Shown here piece by piece: positions 20,957-28,403 of a stretch of DNA of 64,000 bases (positions within the stretch are counted from its first letter, which is position 1; every line of letters starts with the position of its first letter). The position numbers and the translations under genes were made by a program. Under the pieces are notes generated by a model. The model saw only the letters and a list, made by a program, of their open reading frames with translations, did not search any database and was not told where the DNA came from. The DNA is from Verrucomicrobiota bacterium (GTDB lineage Bacteria; Verrucomicrobiota; Verrucomicrobiia; Limisphaerales; J093): assembly GCA_016716505.1 (NCBI GenBank), contig JADJWF010000001.1, positions 1 to 64,000 of the forward strand, written 5' to 3'.

Positions 20957-21578
20957 GCGATCGGCCTTGGGAACTATGGGGAGGGGCAATGCGAGGTCAA
21001 GACCACGGTCATTTCACCTGAGGAGGGCAGGCCACGGAGACGCGCCGCGATGGCCAGAGTTGACTGGACATTTTCTTTTGCCTGCGGGCCGCACCGGAGC
21101 GGAACCGAAGACCAGACCGCGCCCGAAGGCGCTGGCCACCGCCACGTGACCTTCCGGCTCCTCGGCCCAGTGGCGCGCGCTCTCTCTTGTCATGGCCGCG
21201 TTACGCCGGGCCGCCTCGAACTCCAATTGCATCGCAGCCAGAGCCGGGCGCTCCCACTTTGGCCGGAGGTTCTTAACCGCAAGGCACCTCGGGACCGTTC
21301 AACGGGTGTCGCCAGTTCAGACGGAAGAATCCTGACCAAACTTTTCTTCGCGCAGATTCTGCGATTGACGGCCCGGAGCCGGCCGATACTGTGTCCGTTG
21401 CGCGAAGAACGCGTAGTGTGTCAGCGTGACAGAGGTTCGTTAGCCCGGAAGAAGCAAGGCGGCCCGGAGAAATCCGGTCAGTCGCCAAGTTCGCCTTCCG
21501 GGTTTTGTCGTTTATGGCGGCTTCGGCGAGATGCGAGTGCAGCTCCCCCGAACGGTTCTTGGCGCGGAAAGTCCGATT
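20957..21578. other. Intergenic region between divergent sigma factor and RRM genes
   Basis: About 620 bp holding two divergent promoters. On the minus strand, 21014-21232 could encode 72 residues starting MQLEFEAARRNAAMTRESAR. Its first half, and the open frame just before it (VKNLRPKWERPAL), look protein-like, but the second half is Pro/Arg-rich and no family is recognised. It could be a decayed gene fragment. No terminator, tRNA or clear promoter box was found. Confidence 0.4.
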
Positions 21579-21872
21579 ATGAGCAACGAAAGCAGACTGT
21601 TCGTGGGCAACCTGTCGTTCCGCACGTTGGAGTCCGATCTGAACGACTTCTTTTCGCAAGCGGGGGTGGTGACGTCGTGCAACATCATGCTCGACAAGTT
21701 CACGGGCAAGTCCCGGGGCTTCGCCTTCGTCGAGTTTTCGACGCCAGAGGAAGCCAACAAGGCGGTGGAGATGTTCCACGGTAAAGAACTGCAGGGACGT
21801 CAACTGACGGTCAATATCGCCCGGCCGCGGGAAGAGCGCGGGGACCGGCCTCCGCGTTCCGGCGGGCGCTAA
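21579..21872 (+). CDS. RRM-domain RNA-binding protein
   Basis: 97 residues, a single RNA recognition motif. RNP2 is LFVGNLS (7-13) and RNP1 is KSRGFAFVEF (44-53) with the two aromatic residues that stack on RNA bases. A short Arg/Gly-rich tail follows (RPREERGDRPPRSGGR). Proteins of this size are common in cyanobacteria, where they are often cold-induced, and in Verrucomicrobia, and are thought to bind mRNA. The ATG at 21579 fits the family start MSN-x-LFVGNL better than an upstream start at 21531. A strong terminator lies 60 bp downstream, so the gene is probably monocistronic. Confidence 0.95.
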   Translation: MSNESRLFVGNLSFRTLESDLNDFFSQAGVVTSCNIMLDKFTGKSRGFAFVEFSTPEEANKAVEMFHGKELQGRQLTVNIARPREERGDRPPRSGGR

Positions 21873-21931
21873 CCGGACTCAGTCCGGTCTGGTGACGGGT
21901 CCGCTGAGCGGACGTCCGTCTCCCTTTCAAC

Positions 21932-21977
21932 AACCCGATCTGGCTGCCTGCGGGTAGCCAGGTCGGGTTTTCATTTT
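21932..21977 (+). terminator. Rho-independent terminator of the RRM gene
   Basis: A 14-bp stem, AACCCGATCTGGCT (21932-21945) against AGCCAGGTCGGGTT (21956-21969), with one G-T pair and a 10-nt loop, followed by TTTCATTTT. Read on the other strand the hairpin is preceded by AAAATGAAAA, so it may also stop transcripts of the converging DUF309 gene. Confidence 0.88.
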
Positions 21978-22384
21978 GGCCGCGCCCCGGTGGCAGGGAT
22001 CGGTGGTGGATCGCGTTCGGTGAACAGCGTCTCCCAGGAACTGAGGCGTCTCCGCACGGAGTCGAGGTCCAGTCCCGCCGTGGGCGACGGGAAGGGCTGC
22101 AAGAGTTCGGCGGCGCGTCGGATCAAGCGACGGGCGGGAGCGGTTCGCCCTTGCCGCCAATGCACGAACGCGCCCGCCACCTGGATCAACGCCTTGTAGA
22201 AGTCCGCGATCGGACCTCCCCTCACCTCGAGCCAGCAGGGTTCCAACTCCTCGTGCGCCTCGAAGAACTGGCCGGAGTTGAAGCAGCGAAAGAACCCGGC
22301 GTAGCCCGGAGGACGCGAGCGCAGTTCTGTGGCTCGCGGCAGAGGCAGTTGGATCGCCGGATTGGCATGGGACGGTTCAGGCAC
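21971..22384 (-). CDS. DUF309 domain protein
   Basis: 137 residues. The diagnostic segment FNSGQFFEAHEELEPCWLE is followed by DFYKALIQVAGAFVHWRQG and by a leucine-rich helix (RRLIRRAAELLQPF), matching DUF309. The family is an all-helical bundle with a conserved EAHE motif; its biochemical role is not established. The gene converges on the RRM gene and its stop lies inside the shared terminator region. Start: ATG at 22384, which gives a short unstructured N-terminus before the domain. Confidence 0.88.
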   Translation of the reverse strand: MPEPSHANPAIQLPLPRATELRSRPPGYAGFFRCFNSGQFFEAHEELEPCWLEVRGGPIADFYKALIQVAGAFVHWRQGRTAPARRLIRRAAELLQPFPSPTAGLDLDSVRRRLSSWETLFTERDPPPIPATGARPK

Positions 22385-22685
22385 GGCAGCAACGAAGCGG
22401 TGCTGCGGGCGCTGTCAAGGCCGCTCCATCCACCGTGAATCCGCCCGCTTCCCTCGCAGGGCGAGCGGTTGTTTTTGTCGTTCGGTCGCATCGGGCGGCG
22501 CCCCCAGGAATCCGCGCCGTCGTTGCGGTTTTTGGGCAGCGGTGGGAGCCATTCACGTGATGCTCGGAGGACAGTCCTGACGGAACAGTCAATCTTGCCG
22601 CAATTTCTAAGAACAACGCCAACTTTTGATTTAGGTCAAAAAAACTTGTTTGACATTGGAAGCGCGCATCGGCTCCGTAGCACCG
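22385..22685. other. Divergent promoter region upstream of the secreted-protein operon
   Basis: About 300 bp between the DUF309 gene (leftwards) and the Kelch-protein gene (rightwards). The last ~90 bp (22595-22660) are clearly richer in A/T than the surroundings and contain TTTTGATTTAGGTCAAAAAA and a TTGACA hexamer at 22650-22655. No good -10 box follows the TTGACA at 16-18 bp. This is the likely control region of the ten-gene operon downstream. Confidence 0.45.
22626..22639 (+). promoter_or_regulatory. FNR/CRP-like dyad TTGAT-N4-GTCAA
   Basis: TTGAT at 22626-22630 and GTCAA at 22635-22639, separated by TTAG, differ at one base from the FNR consensus TTGAT-N4-ATCAA. It sits in an A/T-rich patch ~47 bp before the GTG start of the first operon gene, a sensible place for an activator. 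One such match can arise by chance, and no FNR/CRP gene is in the window. Confidence 0.3.
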
Positions 22686-24425
22686 GTGCGCCGAAAAATT
22701 TCATTCGTGGCGCGCGGGGTGGTGGTTCTGTTGGCAGGTTGGTTCGCCGCCGCTCTCGCCCAAGTGCCTGCCTTGCTCCACCACCAAGGGCGCATCGCCG
22801 TCGGCGACCTTCTTTTCGATGGCGTCGGCCAGTTCAGGTTTGCGATCGTCAATGGCGACGCGACCGCCACCTACTGGCGAAATGCTCCCGATGCCGATTC
22901 GGATGGCCAGCCCGATGCCGCCGTCTCCATCCCAGTCAACCGGGGGCTGTACTCGGTACTGCTGGGCGACACGGCGCTCCCGAACATGGCCGCCCTGCGA
23001 CCGTCCGTTTTCGATCAGCCGGCCGTATTCCTGCGCGTTTGGTTTGATGACGGCGTGAACGGTCCCGAGCGATTGGTGCCGGACCAACGGATCGCCTCGG
23101 CGGGCTATGCGCTGGTCGCAGGCAATGTGCCGGACGGCGCCATCTCGGCGGCGAAACTCGCGCCCGACGCCTTGGGCAGTCTGACCGCGCAGATCGCGGC
23201 GCTGAATGCCGCGCTGGCGGATTTGACCGCCCGGCACGAAGCGCTCGCGGCTTCGTTTGCATCGGGATTGCCGGCGGGCGTGCCGCTCGTTTCGCCTGAC
23301 CCGGCTGACGCCGCGCTCACCAGCCAAGGCTACTCCACTTTTATGACCGTGCCATCGCCGGCCTGGGCGAATGGTGCGGCTGCCGGTGCGCCGTCTGCGC
23401 GTCACGGTCACTCTGGCGTCTGGACCGGCCAGGAATGGTTGATTTGGGGCGGCAGTTTGGGGGCGGGCTTGTTTTCGAAAACGGGCGCCGGGTATGACCC
23501 CGCGCTGGATCGTTGGCAGGCCCTGCCCGAGGTGGACGCGCCGACAGCGCGACGGGGCCATTCGGCGGTGTGGACGGGTGACGCCATGTTGGTCTGGGGC
23601 GGCTTCGGCACGACCTACCTCAACAGCGGTAGCGAGTTCAGGCCGGCGGGTTTGAACTGGACTCCGTTGGCGACTGCCGGGGCGCCGGAAGCCAGGGATG
23701 GCCATCTGGCCGTCTGGACCGGCTCGCGCATGTTGATCTGGGGCGGATTCAGCGGGGCTGGGCTGCTCGTCAGTGGGGGGCTGTACGATCCGGTCGCAAA
23801 ATCCTGGTCCGCACTGCCAACTACCGGCGCGCCGGAGGGCCGCCTCGGTGCCGCCGGGGTTTGGACGGGCGCTCGCTTCGTGATCTGGGGCGGACTCGGG
23901 GAGTCGGGTGAACTCGCCTCCGGGGGAATGTTGCCGTTAACGGGCGGTACGACGGCGGGCGCATGGACCCCGACCACCACCGCTGGCGCACCGTCCGCCC
24001 GCGCCGATCACACGGCGGTCTGGACCGGGGAACGGGTGCTGTTCTGGGGCGGACGGGTTGGTGACACGCCTCTGAACAGCGGCGCCGCTTTCAATCCATC
24101 GGATAACACGTGGACAGCGCTTCCGACCGCTGGCGCGCCCGATCCGCGCGCCAGGCATGTCGCGGTGTGGACCGGGACGGAGATGTTGGTTTTCGGGGGC
24201 GAAACCGCCTCCGGCCCGACCGCCACGGGTGGCGCCTACAACCCCGCCACCGGCAAGTGGCGCAGCCTGACCACCGCTGGATCTCCGATCGCGCGCAGTG
24301 AGACCGTTGCCGCGTGGAGTGGCACCGAACTGCTGGTTTTTGGCGGTCGGGCCGGCAGCACGCCGTTGGCCGCGCTTCAGCGCCTCAATCCCCAGCCCAC
24401 CTGGTATTTCTACCGCAAGCCATGA
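22686..24425 (+). CDS. Secreted protein with Kelch-type repeats
   Basis: 579 residues from GTG 22686, which puts a signal peptide (RRKISFVARGVVVLLAGW...ALA) at the N-terminus; a TTG at 22650 is an alternative. Residues ~28-150 form a strand-rich domain (HHQGRIAVGDLLFDGVGQFR ... GLYSVLLGDTAL ... SAGYALVA) that is also found in the S74 protein two genes on. From ~220 there are about seven repeats of ~50 residues, each with a form like HSAVWTGDAMLVWGG, then a YDP..W..L segment, so a Kelch-like propeller. It is the first gene of the surface operon, and its stop overlaps the next start (ATGA, 24422-24425). It probably acts outside the cell as a binding module; no enzyme motif is seen. Confidence 0.8.
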   Translation: MRRKISFVARGVVVLLAGWFAAALAQVPALLHHQGRIAVGDLLFDGVGQFRFAIVNGDATATYWRNAPDADSDGQPDAAVSIPVNRGLYSVLLGDTALPNMAALRPSVFDQPAVFLRVWFDDGVNGPERLVPDQRIASAGYALVAGNVPDGAISAAKLAPDALGSLTAQIAALNAALADLTARHEALAASFASGLPAGVPLVSPDPADAALTSQGYSTFMTVPSPAWANGAAAGAPSARHGHSGVWTGQEWLIWGGSLGAGLFSKTGAGYDPALDRWQALPEVDAPTARRGHSAVWTGDAMLVWGGFGTTYLNSGSEFRPAGLNWTPLATAGAPEARDGHLAVWTGSRMLIWGGFSGAGLLVSGGLYDPVAKSWSALPTTGAPEGRLGAAGVWTGARFVIWGGLGESGELASGGMLPLTGGTTAGAWTPTTTAGAPSARADHTAVWTGERVLFWGGRVGDTPLNSGAAFNPSDNTWTALPTAGAPDPRARHVAVWTGTEMLVFGGETASGPTATGGAYNPATGKWRSLTTAGSPIARSETVAAWSGTELLVFGGRAGSTPLAALQRLNPQPTWYFYRKP

Positions 24426-26218
24426 AGAAGAATCTCCCGGTCTGGATTTTGTGCGCGTGGGGCGGACTGTGGTCCGCCCAGGCGCAGTGGGTGACGCAGA
24501 CGCTCTCGCTCAAGGCCGGCTGGAATGCGGTCTTTCTGCACGTGGACGCCACGCACGCGACGCTCGACCAACTGATCGGCGCGGCCGCGCCCATCGTGAC
24601 GCCCATCGAGCAGGTCTGGCGCTGGAATCCCAATCCGGCCACCCACCAGTTCATTCAGTCACCGCAGCAGCCGGTGGACACGGGCAGTCAATGGTCCGTC
24701 TGGCGGCGGTCGGGCGGCGCTCCCGCCACGCTCGACCGGCTGACGGGCAACACCGCCTACCTTGTTTATTCGACTGCCGACTACTCCTGGCAGTTGAAGG
24801 GCCAGCCCGCGCTGCCGAGCTACCGCTGGTCCACCTCCGGCCTGAATTTCTTCGGTTTTCCGACCGTGCCGACCGGCGCGCCGAGCTTTGAGGATTTCCT
24901 CGCCGAGGTGCCATCATTGCAGTTCAGCGAGATCTTCCAGTATCCGGGTGGCGAATTTGGGGCCAACAACCCGCGCCGGGTTTTCGCGTTGCGAACGACG
25001 CCGGTCCGCCGTGGCGAAGCGTTCTGGATTCGGGCCGGCGAGGTGTATAACCACTACTTCGGCCCGTTCGAAGTGACGGCGGCCGGCTCCGGACGGGTGG
25101 CGTTCGGCGACACACTGAGTTCGTTTAGTTTTCGACTGCGCAACCAGACCGCGGCGGAGTTGACGGTCACGATGGAGTTGATCGCCTCGGAAGCGCCGCC
25201 CACGGGGCAGCCCGCCATCGTCGCCGTCCCGCCGCTGCTCCTGCGGGGTCCGCTGAACACGGTGGACCTCACCTACGGCGTCTCCGACCTGCCGGTCAAC
25301 ACGCCGCAAACGTGGACGTTGGCCCCGCGCGGAGAACCGGGTTCCGAGGCGGAGATCGTTCTGGGCCTGGACCGCGCGGCCATCACCGCCAACGTCGGCG
25401 ACCTGCTGGCTGGCGTCCTGCGGCTTACCGATTCGCGCGGCCACAGCCAGATTGATCTGGCGGTGTCCGCCCAGCCGGCCTCGCGGGCCGGGCTGTGGGT
25501 GGGCGCGGCGGCGGTGACCGAGGTGGGGCAGTACCTGCAGTCCTATTTGCGCGACAGCGCCAACCAACTGGTCGTTCAAGAGGACGGCCGGTACGTGGTG
25601 ACGGAGGTGATCACCAACCTGACGGCGGTGCCCGAGCCGTTTCCGCTGCGGCTGATCGTGCATAACCCCGCCACCGGACCCGCGAGGCTGATGCAGCGGG
25701 TTTATCACGGTTACAATGCGGCCACCAATCCAATCGTGGCCAATCTGGAATCGGCCCTCGCTCGCAACCTGATTGCCGAGTCCCGCCGGGTCAGCGCCAG
25801 CCACCTCCCGTGGTCGGACGCGAACCAGGGTTGGAGTTTCTCCGGCGGCCTGGCCCAGGACGCGGTGATTGTCACCACCGTGACCACCCCCTTCAACGAT
25901 CAGCGTTCCAATCCCTTCCTGCACACCTACCATCCGGACCACGACAACCTGGACGCGCGTTTCCGCAACGAACTTCCCCGCGGCTCCGAGTCCTACACCC
26001 TGGTCCGCGAAATCACCCTGGCCTTCAAGCCGCCGGCCAACGACTTCAACAGCCGCGTGTCGGCCGGCCTGACGCTGGGGGGCGACTACCTCGAGACCCT
26101 GCGTGTCCAGGGCCTTGCCCGCGGTGGCGGGGCGGTGGACGAGCGCCGCTTCGACGTCAAGGGCGTCTTTCAACTCAACCGCGTCTCCGATGTGCCCACC
26201 CTGACCCTTGTCCCATGA
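24422..26218 (+). CDS. Large secreted protein of unknown function
   Basis: 598 residues, starting MKKNLPVWILCAWGGLWSAQ with a clear signal peptide cleaved near AQAQW. The mature N-terminus (TLSLKAGWNAVFLHVDA, then IEQVWRWNPNP) is a recurring opening in verrucomicrobial secreted proteins, as far as I recall. The remainder is predicted beta-rich with no catalytic motif I recognise. Near the C-terminus, FLHTYHPDHDNLDARF and YTLVREITLAF suggest a metal-binding His/Asp cluster. It is translationally coupled to the Kelch gene by an ATGA overlap. I do not assign a function; a structural or surface role follows only from context. Confidence 0.75.
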   Translation: MKKNLPVWILCAWGGLWSAQAQWVTQTLSLKAGWNAVFLHVDATHATLDQLIGAAAPIVTPIEQVWRWNPNPATHQFIQSPQQPVDTGSQWSVWRRSGGAPATLDRLTGNTAYLVYSTADYSWQLKGQPALPSYRWSTSGLNFFGFPTVPTGAPSFEDFLAEVPSLQFSEIFQYPGGEFGANNPRRVFALRTTPVRRGEAFWIRAGEVYNHYFGPFEVTAAGSGRVAFGDTLSSFSFRLRNQTAAELTVTMELIASEAPPTGQPAIVAVPPLLLRGPLNTVDLTYGVSDLPVNTPQTWTLAPRGEPGSEAEIVLGLDRAAITANVGDLLAGVLRLTDSRGHSQIDLAVSAQPASRAGLWVGAAAVTEVGQYLQSYLRDSANQLVVQEDGRYVVTEVITNLTAVPEPFPLRLIVHNPATGPARLMQRVYHGYNAATNPIVANLESALARNLIAESRRVSASHLPWSDANQGWSFSGGLAQDAVIVTTVTTPFNDQRSNPFLHTYHPDHDNLDARFRNELPRGSESYTLVREITLAFKPPANDFNSRVSAGLTLGGDYLETLRVQGLARGGGAVDERRFDVKGVFQLNRVSDVPTLTLVP

Positions 26219-26403
26219 ACCCGATGCCTCCGCGCCCAACTATGAGCCGTGCAAACTGCCGTCCTCCCGACCGGCCAGAAAGCCGGCCCGAACGTTTCCC
26301 GTCTGTTGCACCCTCGTTGAGCCCGACCCCGAAAACCATCCCCGCCAGCCCGTTGAACCTCCCTTCCCCTGTCGCCATGTCCCCACACCGTTCTGACCTA
26401 GCC

Positions 26404-28353
26404 ATGAAAACCTTGAACTCCCGTCCCGCCGCCGGTGGCTGGCTCCGTCTGTCCGCCGCGTTTGTCGTCGTCGGCCTCGCCCTTGGCCTGGCTGTTCCGC
26501 GCACCCTGTCCCAGGCGAACCCCCGGCCGCCCGAGCGCATGACCTACCAGGGCTTCCTGGTGGACGGCAACGGTGTTGCCCTCGGCAATACCGCGCCCAA
26601 GAACTACGACATCATCTTCCGCATCTGGAACCACGAAACCTCGACCGCCACGGCCAATCTGCTCTGGGGCGAGCAGCAGACGGTGACGGTGGACAAGGGT
26701 TACTTCAGCGTGCTGTTGGGTGAGGGGGCGGCCGTGGCCGGCATCCCGAATGCCGGTATCGCGTTGTCCTCGCTCTTCCGGGGTGCCACGGCCTCGGACC
26801 GCTGGGTAAGCATTACCGTCAAGGGCCTCGGGAGCGGGGGCGCGGACGTGGACATCGTGCCCCGGCTGCGGCTGCTCAGTTCGCCCTACGCCTTTCTCGC
26901 GCACCAGTCCACCAAGCTGGTGCAGGACAACGGCACCGACCTGATCGCGGCGAGTGGTAATGCGGTGACCGTCAGCGGTCCGGTGACGGCCAGCAGCTTC
27001 ACAGGCACGGGTTCGGGCATCACCGGGCTGAACGCGGGCAACATCTCGGCGGGTACGCTGTCCGCGGACCGATTGCCCAACACCGTGGCGCGACGGGACC
27101 AGGCCAACACCTTCACGGGTGACCAGACCACCAGCGGTCACCTGCGTGTGGGGTTGTTGGAGAATTCGCCGGTGGGCAGCGCCGGCTACGGCAAAGCGCT
27201 CATCTTTTCCGGAGCGCCCCGGCTCGGGACCACATGGAACAACGACAACAGCGATCCGTTGTGGATCGCGCGCTACAACACGGCGGAGAATCAGACCCAG
27301 TTGCGGATCAACCTCGGCGATGATCCAGGATCGGCCACGGATCGGCTCGTGATCGGAACCACCTCGCTGGGCGGTGCTGATTTCAATCAGACCGGGACCT
27401 GGACGCCGCTCTTCCAGATTGATGCGCGCGGTTCGCTGGAATTCCGGCCCGACCTGACCAAGGAGGTTAACGCGGGAAAAATCGGCTACGAGCTGTTCAC
27501 TGCGGGTGCTCTCGACATCGTCGGCGCGGGGACAACCTCGTCGAATCGCAAGATAAAGTTCTATTCCGAAGGGGGCGCCGAGTTCACAGGTGGCATTACC
27601 ACCTCGGGCGGCATTTCGGCGACCGGTCGGATGACTCTGAACGGGGGATTTCTCGCGAAGGGCGGTTACCCGGGCGGTAACGGAGTGAATAATGTCGGCT
27701 ACGCCTTCTCCGGCAACGGGGGCGACAACGACTCCGGCATGTTCAGCGATACGGATGGCCATGTGCGCTTCACGTCCAACAGTGAACTGAAGCTGAGCGT
27801 GTATCCGAGCGGTGTATTTGTTCATGGCGGACTGTTTTGCGGCAGCATGCCGTTCGGCGACTACCGGAACGTGCAGTGGAACGACAGCTCCGGTCGGTTC
27901 GGCTATGACAACTCTTCGCGGCGCTTCAAGGAGAACATCACGCCGCTGAAGGACGATTTCGCGGCCCTGTTAAAGATGGAGCCCAAGACCTACACCCGGC
28001 CTGGCGCTCCGGACCGGTGGGAGATCGGGTACATCGCGGAGGAATTCCATGACGCCGGCCTTACGCGCTTGGTCGAGTACGATCGCGAGAACCTGCCGGA
28101 TGGAGTCAATTACGAGAAAATTTGCATCTATCTCAACGAGATCGTCAAACGCCAGCAAGCCAGCCTCGAGACCTTCCAGGCCCGGTCGGCCTCCCAAGAG
28201 GCGAAGATTGCCGCGCAGGAAAAGGAACTCTCCGACCTGAAAGTGCGGATGGCGGCAATGGAAAGGATTTTCCGTGAAACCATGGCCACAGCCCTGGAGG
28301 CGGAAAGCCACGTGCCTCGGTTGGCCGCGGGTCGTCTCACTGAACCTCGTTGA
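26404..28353 (+). CDS. Secreted tail-fibre-like protein with S74 intramolecular chaperone domain
   Basis: 649 residues from ATG 26404, chosen because it begins a signal peptide (MKTLNSRPAAGGWLRLSAAF...). An ATG at 26215 overlapping the previous stop would add 63 low-complexity residues. The N-terminal domain (MTYQGFLVDGNGVAL, KGYFSVLLGEGAAV, RLRLLSSPYAFLAH) is shared with the Kelch protein. A Gly/Ser/Thr-rich, trimer-like stalk follows. Residues ~500-570 contain NSSRRFKENITPLKDDFAAL and WEIGYIAEEFHDAGL, the peptidase S74 domain of phage endosialidases and tail spikes, which helps trimerisation and may cut itself off. A coiled coil (SLETFQARSASQEAKIAAQE) ends the chain. Bacterial relatives of this kind occur in surface proteins; here it probably makes a trimeric fibre. 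Confidence 0.85.
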   Translation: MKTLNSRPAAGGWLRLSAAFVVVGLALGLAVPRTLSQANPRPPERMTYQGFLVDGNGVALGNTAPKNYDIIFRIWNHETSTATANLLWGEQQTVTVDKGYFSVLLGEGAAVAGIPNAGIALSSLFRGATASDRWVSITVKGLGSGGADVDIVPRLRLLSSPYAFLAHQSTKLVQDNGTDLIAASGNAVTVSGPVTASSFTGTGSGITGLNAGNISAGTLSADRLPNTVARRDQANTFTGDQTTSGHLRVGLLENSPVGSAGYGKALIFSGAPRLGTTWNNDNSDPLWIARYNTAENQTQLRINLGDDPGSATDRLVIGTTSLGGADFNQTGTWTPLFQIDARGSLEFRPDLTKEVNAGKIGYELFTAGALDIVGAGTTSSNRKIKFYSEGGAEFTGGITTSGGISATGRMTLNGGFLAKGGYPGGNGVNNVGYAFSGNGGDNDSGMFSDTDGHVRFTSNSELKLSVYPSGVFVHGGLFCGSMPFGDYRNVQWNDSSGRFGYDNSSRRFKENITPLKDDFAALLKMEPKTYTRPGAPDRWEIGYIAEEFHDAGLTRLVEYDRENLPDGVNYEKICIYLNEIVKRQQASLETFQARSASQEAKIAAQEKELSDLKVRMAAMERIFRETMATALEAESHVPRLAAGRLTEPR

Positions 28354-28403
28354 GGGTGCCGACGCGCGGTTGGATTCCCAGTGCCGTGCTTCTTTCCCTG
28401 TTG

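Noticed and set aside
22650..22655. TTGACA as the -35 box of the surface operon
   Set aside because: No acceptable -10 hexamer occurs 16-18 bp downstream (the bases there are CTCCGT).
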